The notes below the pieces were generated by a model, which did no database searches, had not been told where the DNA came from, and saw nothing but the letters and a program-made list of their open reading frames with translations. Both the position numbers and the translations under genes were made by a program. A stretch of DNA of 64,000 bases, taken from Paucibacter sp. Y2R2-4 (lineage in GTDB: Bacteria > Pseudomonadota > Gammaproteobacteria > Burkholderiales > Burkholderiaceae_C). The first letter of the stretch is position 1. The number at the start of each line of letters is the position of its first letter. Positions 1 to 9,096 of this stretch are shown in pieces. Location of the stretch: NCBI RefSeq assembly GCF_025717535.1, contig NZ_JAJIRO010000005.1, positions 518,921 to 582,920 on the forward strand, given 5' to 3'.

Positions 1-1
1 T

Positions 2-847
2 TTGATGGCCGAGATCGGTGTCGATGCCTGCAAAAAGGCGCTGGCCGCAGCGGGTAGACAAGCCAGCGATGTGGACGCGATCTTATGCGCCAGCGCCAAT
101 ATGCAGCGCGCCTATCCAGCCATGGCGGTGGAGATTCAAGCCGCCTTGGGCGCCGGTGGTTATGGCTTTGACATGAATGTGGCCTGCTCTTCAGCCACTT
201 TCGCGCTGGAGCAGGCTTTTAATGCGGTGCGCTCGGGCGCCAGCAAATGTGTGCTGGTGGTCAATCCCGAAATCACGTCCGCCCACTTGGAATGGCGCGA
301 CCGTGACTGCCACTTCATCTTTGGTGATGTCTGTACCGCCATCGTGATTGAGCGCGCCGATCTGGCGGTTTCCAGCGATCAATGGGAGATCTTGGGCACC
401 CATCTGGCCACCCAGTTCTCCAACAATATTCGCAATAACTTTGGCTTCTTGAACCGGTCCGAAGACAGCGACCCACTGGCGCGTGACAAGACCTTCCGGC
501 AAGAGGGCCGCAAGGTCTTCAAGGAAGTGGTGCCGATTGCCGCCGCGCATATCGAAGGGCATTTGGCCAACTTGGAGCACAAGCCTACCGAGGTGCGCCG
601 ATTCTGGTTGCACCAGGCCAATCTGGGCATGAATCAACTGGTCATCAAAAAGCTGGTGGGCGATGCCGCCGCGGCCGGCTCCGACATCGCGCCCTTGATC
701 TTGGATACCTACGCCAACACCGCCTCGGCCGGCTCCATCATCGCCTTCCACGAGCACCGCGCGGACCTGAAGTCTGGCGACCTGGGGGTGATCTGCTCTT
801 TCGGCGCTGGCTACTCGGTCGGCAGCGTGGTCGTCAAAAAACGCTGA
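2..847 (+). CDS. beta-ketoacyl-ACP synthase III family protein, 5' end outside window
   Basis: This is the C-terminal 281 residues of a thiolase-fold condensing enzyme of the KAS III (FabH-like) group, which joins an acyl-CoA primer to malonyl-ACP to start fatty acid or related acyl-chain synthesis. The catalytic triad is visible: Cys62 in NVACSSATFALE, His204 in WLHQANLGMN and Asn239 in YANTASAGS. The end SFGAGYSVGSVV is the usual glycine-rich C-terminus. The reading frame is open to the left edge, so the first visible Met codons are probably internal. Family members of the longer, roughly 370-residue betaproteobacterial type suggest about 90 residues are missing. The next gene is convergent and ends 12 bases away. 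The primer specificity cannot be read from the sequence. Confidence 0.9.
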   Translation: MMAEIGVDACKKALAAAGRQASDVDAILCASANMQRAYPAMAVEIQAALGAGGYGFDMNVACSSATFALEQAFNAVRSGASKCVLVVNPEITSAHLEWRDRDCHFIFGDVCTAIVIERADLAVSSDQWEILGTHLATQFSNNIRNNFGFLNRSEDSDPLARDKTFRQEGRKVFKEVVPIAAAHIEGHLANLEHKPTEVRRFWLHQANLGMNQLVIKKLVGDAAAAGSDIAPLILDTYANTASAGSIIAFHEHRADLKSGDLGVICSFGAGYSVGSVVVKKR

Positions 848-859
848 CTTCGCGCAGGC

Positions 860-3034
860 TCAGTCCTGCGGGAAGTCGGTAGAGCGCTTCTTCATGCCGG
901 CCTTGGCTGCGTACATGGAGGCGTCGGCTTGCATCATGCAAGCGGCCATGGTCTGCGCTTCAGAATGAAGGATGGCGTAGCCCAAGGCTGCGCTGGCATG
1001 CGAGAGATGGCCGGATGCCAGCTCGCGGGGCGTGTTCAGGCAGCGTTGCCGCAGGTCGTCCAGGTCTTGTTCGATCTGTGACGCGTCTCGCCCAACTACG
1101 AGGAAGACGAACTCATCGCCGCCAATGCGATAGCTTGGCGCTTGTGGCCATTGGCTGCGGGCGCAATCGGCGAACAACTGGATCAAGGCATCCCCCGCAG
1201 CGTGCCCCAGGTTGTCATTGACCCGTTTGAGATTGTTCATATCGGCCACGACTACCGCGACCGGATAGGCCAGTTGCTGCTGAGCCTCATCCAGCATCTG
1301 GTTATATGCATTGCGGTTTTGGAAACCGGTCAAGGCATCGGTGTACAGCAAGTGCTCGCGTTCGCGCAGGAACTGCGTCTTGGCTTTTTGCAGCACCAGC
1401 TTGCGCACGAAGAAGACCGTCAGTCCCAAGACCAGCATCAGGGCGACCAAAAGAGCCCCCACCATCTGGGTGAGTTGCTGGTTCGCTTCGTTGTCCAGGC
1501 TGGGCACGGATTGCATGCCCAGGTACTTCATCTCCTCAAATTGGATCAAGGGAATGACCTTGTCCATGATGGCAGCCAACTCCGGCTGCTGGCGATTGAC
1601 GCCGAAGTAGATGAACGAGTCCTTGGATGTATTGCCGCGCTTGACCAGATCGGTGTAGCCCAGGCCGTTGATGTAGAACTCCGCCACGGTGGGGTTTTCA
1701 ATCAGGTAGTCGGCAGCGCCATCGCGCACCAGCTTGAGTGACTCCTGAATGCTGGCGGTCTTGATGATGCGTGGACTCTTCAAGTTTTTGCGCAAGTACT
1801 CTTCGTGCCAAAAGCCGTCGATCACGGCCACCGACTTGCCTTCCAAGCCGTAGACGTCTTGCACTTGGCCGCTGCGCTTGAGCCCGATGATGATGTCGCG
1901 CTCGGTGCTGATGGCGTGCGGGAAAAAGAAGAAGGGCAGGCGGTCTTCGGTTTTGGCGAGGTTGAGCACATCGACTTCGCCGCGTTTGGCCCGCTCATAG
2001 AGCTGCGCGAAGCTGCCGGTTTCAACCTTGAAGCGGATGCCAATGATGTCGCCAATGCGTTGCAGCGTGGCGCCCGCAATGCCGCGGTACTCGCCGCCAT
2101 GCGCGTAATCGAAGGGCAAATAATCTTCGGCGACGCCGACCACGGCCGTGCCCTTGGCTTCCAGCCAGTCCAGTTCTGCATCACTGAAGCGCAGCACTTT
2201 TCGGCTGTAGTCGCGCGCGGCCAGCTTGGCCAGCGACTCGATATGGGCTTGGCGCTGATCCAAGTAGCGGTTGATGATCTGGGCCAGCATCGGCCGGTCT
2301 TTGAGCACCGCAAACGTCATGTCCGAGGTGATGGACCGAAGCTCGGCCACGATGGTCACGTTGGGGTAGTCATGCAAGAACTCATGTTCTATGCCGCCGC
2401 CGGCCGTGACGAAGCTGTCGACTTCGCCTTTGGTCAGGGACTGAAGGCCCGCCGCTTGGTCCTCGAAGCTGACCTCCTTGAAGTGAATATTGGGGAATTC
2501 TTTGGGCAACTGCTCAATGACAAAGTCATTGGCCAGAAAGCCGACGCGCCGACCATCCAGATCGCCCAGGGTCTGCACCGAGGCATCCCGTCGCGCAAAC
2601 ACCGTGTAGGGATAGCGCTGCGCAGCCCGAGTGAACTGCATGATTTTTTCACGCTCGGGCGTGACGTTAGCGCCATAGAGCACGTCGATCTTGCCTTGCA
2701 AGAAGCGCGTGTAGGCATCGTCCCAATTCTTCACCTCGGCCGGCACCAGTTGCAGGCCGAGCTGCTGCTTCATGTCCTGCAGCAAAGCGGGCAGCAGGCC
2801 GAGCTTCTTGCCGCGCAGCGAGAAGCTGTCCATCCCTGAGTACGGGTCAAAGCCCACGGTCAGGGTTTGCTGCCGATGGGCGGCCACCCAGGCCATTTCT
2901 TGCTCGTTGAGTTGAATCGAATGGGCAGCCTGGGCCCCAAGCAGCAGGCCCAAGCCGATCAGCGGCCACTGAAACAGAGTGCGCAAGAACAGAATGCGCA
3001 AAAGGGCGAGCAGGGGGCGGCGGCTGAGGTGCAA
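860..3034 (-). CDS. diguanylate cyclase with tandem periplasmic solute-binding sensor domains
   Basis: A 724-residue inner-membrane sensor that probably makes cyclic di-GMP in response to small periplasmic ligands. A signal anchor covers about residues 1-39. Two SBP_bac_3 (amino-acid-binding-like) domains follow at about 50-275 and 295-515. A transmembrane helix lies near 530-552 and a GGDEF domain fills the rest. The active-site motif is intact (RIGGDEF, GGDEF at 638-642), so cyclase activity is expected. No RxxD inhibitory site sits five residues upstream, so product inhibition by the usual route is unlikely. It is convergent with the upstream KAS III gene and stands alone. The ligand is unknown; tandem binding domains suggest amino acids or other polar solutes. 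The family assignment is firm and the ligand is inference. Confidence 0.93.
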   Translation of the reverse strand: MHLSRRPLLALLRILFLRTLFQWPLIGLGLLLGAQAAHSIQLNEQEMAWVAAHRQQTLTVGFDPYSGMDSFSLRGKKLGLLPALLQDMKQQLGLQLVPAEVKNWDDAYTRFLQGKIDVLYGANVTPEREKIMQFTRAAQRYPYTVFARRDASVQTLGDLDGRRVGFLANDFVIEQLPKEFPNIHFKEVSFEDQAAGLQSLTKGEVDSFVTAGGGIEHEFLHDYPNVTIVAELRSITSDMTFAVLKDRPMLAQIINRYLDQRQAHIESLAKLAARDYSRKVLRFSDAELDWLEAKGTAVVGVAEDYLPFDYAHGGEYRGIAGATLQRIGDIIGIRFKVETGSFAQLYERAKRGEVDVLNLAKTEDRLPFFFFPHAISTERDIIIGLKRSGQVQDVYGLEGKSVAVIDGFWHEEYLRKNLKSPRIIKTASIQESLKLVRDGAADYLIENPTVAEFYINGLGYTDLVKRGNTSKDSFIYFGVNRQQPELAAIMDKVIPLIQFEEMKYLGMQSVPSLDNEANQQLTQMVGALLVALMLVLGLTVFFVRKLVLQKAKTQFLREREHLLYTDALTGFQNRNAYNQMLDEAQQQLAYPVAVVVADMNNLKRVNDNLGHAAGDALIQLFADCARSQWPQAPSYRIGGDEFVFLVVGRDASQIEQDLDDLRQRCLNTPRELASGHLSHASAALGYAILHSEAQTMAACMMQADASMYAAKAGMKKRSTDFPQD

Positions 3035-3117
3035 GGGCTGATCCTGTTAAAGCACTTCGGAACGGTGGCCGATGCTAGCGGACAAGTCTCAGGATGTCCT
3101 CAGAAGAAATCTTGATC

Positions 3118-5454
3118 TCAACGCGTCGAGGGTGCGGCGCTTGATGCTGCAGGCGAGCCAAAGGCTGGGCTGGAAGGACCTGCTTGCCCCAAAACAGGTG
3201 TGGCGCCTGCCTCCAGGCCCAAAGCCCTGACCCCGGCATCGCCCGCAAACTCCTCAAAGCTCCAATCTTGAGCGCTGTGAACCAGACCATCGACCGGCTG
3301 CAATTCACGCACGGGCTGATGCTTCAGTGCCACGCTCATGGTGTCTATCCAGACCGGCAAGGCCAATCCACCGCCGGTTTCTCGGTCGCCCAAAGGCCGC
3401 GGTTGGTCGTAGCCAATCCAGACAACGGCGGCCAAGTTCGGTTGAAAGCCGGCAAACCACGCGTCCACCGCATCATTGGTGGTGCCCGTCTTGCCATAGA
3501 GGTCCGGGCGCTTGAGGCTGGCTTGGGCGCGAGCCGCCGTGCCGCTGCGGGTCACTTCCTGCAACAGACTGCTGGTCAGATAAGCATTGCGGGCTGAGAT
3601 GGCTCGGTTTTCGTCGGACAGTTGCACATCCGCCGCTTCGAACAGCTTCGCGCCCTTGCTGTCCACGATGCGGGCAATCACCACCGGCGCCAGCCTGTGG
3701 CCGCCATTGGCAAAGACGGCGTAGGCGCTGGCCATTTGCAGCGGTGTCACGCTGCCCGAGCCCAGAGCCAGCGTCAGGTTGTCGGGCTGTTTGTCGATGT
3801 CGAGGCCGAATTGCGCCGCCCAGGTGCGCGCCTTGGCCGGGCCGATCAGTTCCATCAAGCGGATGGTGACCATGTTTTTTGAGCGGGCCAAAGCCTGGCG
3901 CACCGTCATCGGTCCATCAAAGCTGCCGTCATAGTTTTTGGGCTCCCAGTCGCCACGGATAAAGGGCGCGTCGTTGACCAGGGTTTGGGGCGTGACACCT
4001 TGCTCCAGAGCGGCGGAGTAAACCAGCGGTTTGAAGCTGGAGCCCGGTTGACGCCAGGCTTGAGTCACATGGTTGAATTGGTTCTTGCTGAAGTCAAAGC
4101 CGCCCACCAGGGCATGGACGCGGCCGGTGCTGGGCTCCAGCGCCACCACCGCACCTTCGGCCTCAGGCAACTGCAGCAAGTTCCACGCGCCCTTGGGTTC
4201 AGCCTTGCTTGGGGCGCCGCGCATCACGCGCACGATCGACCCACGTCGAATGCGCAGGCTGTCTTTGGCTTTGTCTGACAAGGCCGCCTGCAAATTGCGC
4301 AGGCTCTCGGCGCCAATGCTCAGGTCCTCGCCGCTTTGCAGGGTGGCCGAGACTTGGCCTTTGTTGCTGACTTCGGTCACCACCGCTGCGCGCAACTCGT
4401 CCAGATCCGGATGTTCCGCCAAGGCTTGAGCAATGGCCGCATCTTGTTCGGCCGCGTCCTTAGGCAAATCCACAAAGCCCTCGGGGCCACGGTAGGGCTT
4501 GCGGCGCTCCAAGTCCAAGAGGCTGCGCCGCAAGGCTTTGTAAGCGGCGGTTTGTTCAGCCGCGATCAAGGTGGTGTAGACCTTCAAACCCCGGGTGTAG
4601 GCTTCATCGCCGAATTGGGCGTGCACCACCTGACGAGCCATCTCAGCGGCAAATTCGGCATGAATGCGGCTGTCTTGGGCGCTGCGAATATGCAGTTCTT
4701 GGGCGCGAGCCTCGTCCACCTGAGCCTGGGTGATCAGCTCGAGTTCCCGCATGCGCCCCAGGACCACGGCTTGTCGGCGCTTGGCGCGGTCCAGATTGAC
4801 CACCGGGTTGGCATACGCGGGGTTGGGCGGCAGGCCGGCCAGCAGGGCAGTTTCCGCCAGGTTGAGCTGCTTGAGCGATTTGCCAAAATAGATGTCCGCC
4901 GCGGCCTCAAAGCCATAGGCGCGCTGACCCAGATAGATCTGGTTCATATAGATCTCCAGAATCTGCTGTTTGCTCAGCTGGCTTTCCATCTTCAGCGCCA
5001 GCAAGACCTCGACAAATTTGCGGGTGTAGACCTTCTTCTTGCTCAGATAGACGGTACGCGCCAATTGCTGGGTGATGGTGGAGCCGCCTTGGCTGCGCGG
5101 GCGGAACAGATTGGCCAAGACCGCACGCGCCACCCCTTGCAAGTAAATGCCGTGGTGCTCGTAGAAGGCATGGTCTTCAATCGCCAACAGCGCTTGCTGC
5201 ATCTGCTGGGGGATCTGTTCGAGCGGCAGGTACTTACGGCGCTCGGCGCCGTATTCGCCAATCAAGACCTCGTCGGCGGTGTAAACACGCAGTGGTTGCT
5301 TGGGTTGGTAGTCGCTCAGCTCAGCGATGTCAGGCAGGGTGGGGTAGATCAAGACCGCGGCCACGCCCAGCAGCAGCACGATTACAGCCAGCGCCGCAGC
5401 GCTGATCATCAGCAGTTTTTTCTTCAAGTGCAGTCTCGCCTCAGCTGGGGTCAA
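3118..5454 (-). CDS. mrcA: penicillin-binding protein 1A, bifunctional glycosyltransferase/transpeptidase
   Basis: A class A PBP of 778 residues that polymerises and cross-links peptidoglycan in the periplasm. Residues 13-37 form the membrane anchor. The GT51 domain shows EDHAFYEHHG (catalytic Glu93) and GGSTITQQLAR near 123. An OB-like insert spans about 310-430. The transpeptidase domain has the SxxK motif at Ser472-Lys475 (SSFK), SKN at 525-527 and KTG at 655-657. All catalytic motifs are intact and the length is normal for PBP1A. The C-terminal 30 residues are Ala/Pro/Ser-rich. The gene is transcribed away from the Bug gene, and the shared 132-base gap probably holds both promoters. In many proteobacteria the neighbour is a pilM operon; that is absent here. 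Confidence 0.95.
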   Translation of the reverse strand: MTPAEARLHLKKKLLMISAAALAVIVLLLGVAAVLIYPTLPDIAELSDYQPKQPLRVYTADEVLIGEYGAERRKYLPLEQIPQQMQQALLAIEDHAFYEHHGIYLQGVARAVLANLFRPRSQGGSTITQQLARTVYLSKKKVYTRKFVEVLLALKMESQLSKQQILEIYMNQIYLGQRAYGFEAAADIYFGKSLKQLNLAETALLAGLPPNPAYANPVVNLDRAKRRQAVVLGRMRELELITQAQVDEARAQELHIRSAQDSRIHAEFAAEMARQVVHAQFGDEAYTRGLKVYTTLIAAEQTAAYKALRRSLLDLERRKPYRGPEGFVDLPKDAAEQDAAIAQALAEHPDLDELRAAVVTEVSNKGQVSATLQSGEDLSIGAESLRNLQAALSDKAKDSLRIRRGSIVRVMRGAPSKAEPKGAWNLLQLPEAEGAVVALEPSTGRVHALVGGFDFSKNQFNHVTQAWRQPGSSFKPLVYSAALEQGVTPQTLVNDAPFIRGDWEPKNYDGSFDGPMTVRQALARSKNMVTIRLMELIGPAKARTWAAQFGLDIDKQPDNLTLALGSGSVTPLQMASAYAVFANGGHRLAPVVIARIVDSKGAKLFEAADVQLSDENRAISARNAYLTSSLLQEVTRSGTAARAQASLKRPDLYGKTGTTNDAVDAWFAGFQPNLAAVVWIGYDQPRPLGDRETGGGLALPVWIDTMSVALKHQPVRELQPVDGLVHSAQDWSFEEFAGDAGVRALGLEAGATPVLGQAGPSSPAFGSPAASSAAPSTR

Positions 5455-5586
5455 GCGTTTGAAAGGAATCGGGGCGCTTGCGCAAAACTGCGATTATGGC
5501 GGGCTGTGCCGCTGGACGCGGTGTCACAGGGTGAGGCTCAAATAGCCGACCCGACGGTATTAAGTTTTAGAGTTTGAAGAATCGAT

Positions 5587-6558
5587 ATGCATCGCAGAAC
5601 CCTCTTGGGCGTAGGCTTGGCGTGCCCATTGGCCAGCCTACCGGCTGTCAGTTTGTCTGCGCAGGAGCGCTTTCCCCTGAGACCCATTACCTTGATCTGC
5701 CCCTGGCCTGCCGGTGGCGCCAGCGACGCGGTGATGCGCGCCTTTGCTGAGAGCGCCGCCAGAGCTCTTGGCGTGCCTGTGGTGGTGGAGAACCGTGCCG
5801 GTGTTGGCGGTACCCTGGGGGCCACGGTCATGATGCAGGCCAAGCCCGACGGTTACACCTTGACTCAGCTGCCGCTGGGGGTTTATCGGCTGCCGCATAT
5901 GCAGAAGATGGCCTTCGACCCACTCAAGGATCTGACCCATATTGTCGGTTTGAGTGGCTACACCTTTGGTTTGGCCTCGACTTTGGATGCGCCCTTCAAG
6001 ACCTTGAAGGAAATGGTCGCTTGGGCCAGAGCCAATCCAGGGCAACTGACCTATGGCCACACCGGGACCGGGACCACGCCTCATTTGGCCTTCGAGGAAT
6101 TTGCCAATTTGGCGGGGTTCAAGACCCAGGATGTTCCCTTCAAAGGCTCCCCGGAAATTGCGCAGGCCATTTTGGGCGGGCACATCCCTTTGATGTGCGG
6201 AACCTTGGAGTTCATGCCGCATGTCAAAGCGGGCAAGCTGAGATTTTTGGCGACGCTCAGTCGCGAGCGTTACAAAGCATTGCCCGAGGTCCCAACGGTC
6301 AAGGAAAGTGGTTGGGACACGATTTGTGAGTCGCCTTTTGGCATCGGGGGCCCCAAAGGCATGGACCCTGCTGTGGTGCGAGTGCTGCACGACGCCTTCA
6401 AAAAAACTTTGGATGACAGCCGGGTGCGCGAGATCCTGGATAAGTTTTATCAGCCCGCGTTGTATATGAGTACCGAGGTCTATGGCCGTTATGCGCAGCG
6501 CACCTTCGATTCTGAGCGGGCAACGATCGAGCGCATGGGCTTGAGCAAGAAGAGCTGA
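5587..6558 (+). CDS. Bug-type tripartite tricarboxylate transporter substrate-binding protein (orphan)
   Basis: A 323-residue extracytoplasmic binding protein of the Bug/TctC family. The N-terminus has a short basic stretch with two arginines (MHRRTLLGVG) and a hydrophobic core ending near residue 25, so export by Sec or possibly Tat is likely. Family features visible are the PWPAGGASD loop after the first beta-strand, VENRAGVGGTLGA near 75 and KPDGYTL near 95. No TctA or TctB membrane subunit is in the window, which is typical of the many orphan Bug paralogues of Burkholderiales. The ligand, usually a carboxylate, cannot be told. The ATG start gives a complete signal peptide. It is divergent from mrcA. 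Confidence 0.92.
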   Translation: MHRRTLLGVGLACPLASLPAVSLSAQERFPLRPITLICPWPAGGASDAVMRAFAESAARALGVPVVVENRAGVGGTLGATVMMQAKPDGYTLTQLPLGVYRLPHMQKMAFDPLKDLTHIVGLSGYTFGLASTLDAPFKTLKEMVAWARANPGQLTYGHTGTGTTPHLAFEEFANLAGFKTQDVPFKGSPEIAQAILGGHIPLMCGTLEFMPHVKAGKLRFLATLSRERYKALPEVPTVKESGWDTICESPFGIGGPKGMDPAVVRVLHDAFKKTLDDSRVREILDKFYQPALYMSTEVYGRYAQRTFDSERATIERMGLSKKS

Positions 6559-6596
6559 GCCTTGTCCTTGGACTTCCATCGGTTAATCTGCAGCCC

Positions 6597-8039
6597 ATGA
6601 ATGAGATGACTTTTTTCTGGCACGACTATGAAACCTTCGGGCGGGTGCCGCGCCGCGACCGGCCGGCGCAATTTGCCGGCCTCCGTACCGATGCCGAACT
6701 GAACGAAATCGGCGAACCCTTGATGGTGTATTGCCAACCGGCACCCGATTTTTTGCCTGACCCAGAAGCCTGCTTGTTGACAGGCATCCTGCCGCAGACC
6801 TGTTCGGAGCAAGGCGTCGCGGAGCACGCTTTTGCAGCGCAAATTGAGGCCGCGCTGGCGGAGCCCGGCACGGTGGGGGTGGGCTACAACTCGATCCGTT
6901 TTGATGATGAGGTCACGCGCCATCTGTTCTGGCGCAACTTGATTGATCCTTATGCGCGCGAATGGCAAAACGAATGCGGACGTTGGGACATCTTGGATGT
7001 GGTGCGTTGCGCCTATGCGCTGCGCCCGGAAGGCATTCAATGGCCTACGCATGAGGATGGCCGCCCGTCCTTCAAGCTCGAACATCTGACCCTTGCCAAT
7101 GGCTTGGTTCATGAAGCCGCCCACGACGCGCTCAGCGACGTGCGCGCCACGATTGCCTTGGCACGCCTCTTGAAGACTGCACAACCCAAGCTGTTCGAGT
7201 TTTGCTTGAAGCTGCGCAAAAAGGACGCGGTCTGGGCTGAAATCGGCGTGGGTCGCCCCTTCCTGCATATTTCCGGCATGTACGGCCCCGAGCGGGGCTG
7301 CCTTGCTCTGGTCTGGCCCTTGGCACCGCATCCGAGCAATAAAAACGAGTTGATCGTGTGGGACTTGGCCAGCGATCCGACCGAATTGCTGAGCTTGAAT
7401 GCGGCGGAGATTCGTGCTCGCTTGTTCGTCAAGCAAGAGGACTTGCCGGAGGGGCAGAGCCGGCTGCCGATCAAGACCATTCATATCAACAAGTCACCCG
7501 TGGTGATCGGGAACTTGAAGACGCTCAGCCCAGCCATGGCCGAACGTTGGGGGCTGGACATGGCGCAAGGCCTGGTCCATGCACAAGTCTTGCTGGAACG
7601 GGGCCGCCTGTTGGACGGTCTGTGGGGCGATGTGTTCAAGCGCGACAAGCCCGGCGCTGCGCCCGATGTGGACGAGGACCTCTACGGTGGATTCATCGGT
7701 CCGGACGACCGCCGCGCTTTGCAGCGAGTGTTGGCCATGAGTCCCGAACAGATGGCCCAGCGTGCAGCGGAAGGGAAGCTGGCCTTTGCCGATGCTCGCT
7801 TGGATGAATTGGTCTTCCGCTTTCGCGCCCGCAACTGGCCGGACAGTTTGAGTGACGCCGAGCAGCAGCGGTGGCAAGCGCATTGCGGTGCGCGTCTGCA
7901 TGAGGGCGAGGGCGGGGCGCAAACGCTGGCGGCGTTTTTTGAGCATATCGATCAGCTCAATGAATCGGCGGATGAGCGTGGCCAGGACATCCTCGCGGCT
8001 CTGTATGACTACGCCGAACAAATTGCGCCTGCGGCCTGA
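6597..8039 (+). CDS. sbcB: exodeoxyribonuclease I
   Basis: A 480-residue single-strand-specific 3'-5' exonuclease that acts in recombination and mismatch repair. The DEDDh catalytic residues are in the expected places: Asp10 and Glu12 in WHDYETFG, Asp in GYNSIRFDDE, and the HDALSDVRA motif near residue 180. The SH3-like and C-terminal helical regions of ExoI follow, and the length matches the E. coli enzyme (about 475). The Shine-Dalgarno sequence before the ATG is weak, but the start places the first catalytic motif at the family position. It is convergent with the next gene. Three copies of a 14-base repeat lie in the gap behind it. Confidence 0.96.
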   Translation: MNEMTFFWHDYETFGRVPRRDRPAQFAGLRTDAELNEIGEPLMVYCQPAPDFLPDPEACLLTGILPQTCSEQGVAEHAFAAQIEAALAEPGTVGVGYNSIRFDDEVTRHLFWRNLIDPYAREWQNECGRWDILDVVRCAYALRPEGIQWPTHEDGRPSFKLEHLTLANGLVHEAAHDALSDVRATIALARLLKTAQPKLFEFCLKLRKKDAVWAEIGVGRPFLHISGMYGPERGCLALVWPLAPHPSNKNELIVWDLASDPTELLSLNAAEIRARLFVKQEDLPEGQSRLPIKTIHINKSPVVIGNLKTLSPAMAERWGLDMAQGLVHAQVLLERGRLLDGLWGDVFKRDKPGAAPDVDEDLYGGFIGPDDRRALQRVLAMSPEQMAQRAAEGKLAFADARLDELVFRFRARNWPDSLSDAEQQRWQAHCGARLHEGEGGAQTLAAFFEHIDQLNESADERGQDILAALYDYAEQIAPAA

Positions 8040-8078
8040 GTCCCAGGTCGTTGGGTTCGACCCAGACCACGGCAGTGC

Positions 8079-8120
8079 CCTGGGTCTTAAATCCTGGGCC
8101 TTACATCCTGGGTCTTACAT
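8079..8120. repeat. 14-base tandem repeat, three copies
   Basis: Three head-to-tail copies of CCTGGGYCTTAMAT begin at 8079, 8093 and 8107, differing at two positions. The third copy runs into the stop codon and last residues of the convergent binding-protein gene. It may be a slippage product; no function is evident. Confidence 0.85.
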
Positions 8121-8948
8121 CCAAGCGGCGCTGCGTTTGAGGATCTGAGCCAGGTCGCCGCTGTCACGCAGTTCGCTCAAGCCGCGATTGATTTTTCCGA
8201 GCAAGGCCGATAAGTCCGGACGATTTCGCGTCAGCGCCATGTGCAGCGGCATGTCGGCAACGGCCGGCTCCAGCCACTGTAAGCGTGATGCGGCCTCGCG
8301 CATCTGGGTCTGCAGCAGATGGAAGGCCACCCCTTTGTCAATCAATGCCAGATCGATTCGGCCCGCCAGTAATTTGCGAAGATTGGTCGCATCATCGATG
8401 GCCTTGTCAGTGGTGAAGCCGATCTGCTCGAAGCGCGGCGGGTTGGCGTAGCCGCGCACGGTGCCGATGCGAAAGCCCGCTTTTTGATTCAGTCGGCTCA
8501 AGTCATCCACCACGATCGCATTGCCGGCGCGGGCCATAAAGCCGATACGGTTGCTCACTCCCAGCGCTTGGGTATAGGCCAGGAAACGTTCCCGACTGGG
8601 CTCGAACCAGACCCCCAGAATGCCGTCCGACTCACCGCGTTCGGCCTCCGCAATCACGCGAGCCCAAGGCCTGAATAGCACCTCGGCGGCAATGCCGGCG
8701 CGCTCCAGGGCCGCGCGGCCGATCGCTAAAGCCGCACCGCCATCGCTACTTGCGCTGCGCATATAGGGCGGATATTCGGTCGTCAACAAACGCAGCGGCG
8801 CGCGGTCGCGTAGCGCCGTAGCCGGTCCAGAGGCATGTGAACTAACGGATAAGTTTTGAGCCGGTTCGACTCGCTCCGATGCCGAGCTATTGCGCCAACT
8901 CAGCGGTGCCGTGGCCAAGGTCAGTAGGGTGTTGCGGCGTGTGGGCAT
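8115..8948 (-). CDS. periplasmic solute-binding protein, amino-acid type (SBP_bac_3)
   Basis: A 277-residue exported protein resembling the periplasmic polar amino acid binding proteins of ABC transporters. I place the start at the ATG giving MPTRRNTLLTLATAP, because this begins a twin-arginine-like or Sec signal peptide; a GTG 63 bases upstream would add an unlikely leader. The fold features are a first strand LRLLTTEYPPYM near residue 60, the hinge segment GFRIGTVRGYANPP, and a helix-rich C-terminus with QWLEPAVADMPLHMAL. No permease or ATPase gene is adjacent, so it may be an orphan, or serve as a stand-alone sensor as many Burkholderiales paralogues do. The ligand is unknown. Confidence 0.85.
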   Translation of the reverse strand: MPTRRNTLLTLATAPLSWRNSSASERVEPAQNLSVSSHASGPATALRDRAPLRLLTTEYPPYMRSASSDGGAALAIGRAALERAGIAAEVLFRPWARVIAEAERGESDGILGVWFEPSRERFLAYTQALGVSNRIGFMARAGNAIVVDDLSRLNQKAGFRIGTVRGYANPPRFEQIGFTTDKAIDDATNLRKLLAGRIDLALIDKGVAFHLLQTQMREAASRLQWLEPAVADMPLHMALTRNRPDLSALLGKINRGLSELRDSGDLAQILKRSAAWM

Positions 8949-9096
8949 GAATGAAGAAGAGTGGGGTGGACTCGTCCCGCACAGCGGCAAAGCGGCGGCA
9001 AATGCCCGCACAGCATATCTGCGGATTGATGTCCCCCGGGGCTTGGGGTAGTCTTGCCTTGAAGATTTGACCGTAGTCAGGACTTGGGCGCCCCCA

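Noticed and set aside
4336..5577. A 413-residue plus-strand frame opposite mrcA
   Set aside because: It is antisense to the intact PBP1A motifs and has typical shadow composition.
8048..8070. GGGTTCGACCC resembling a tRNA T-arm
   Set aside because: The flanks do not form the 5-bp T-stem with a 7-base loop, and no acceptor or anticodon arm is present.
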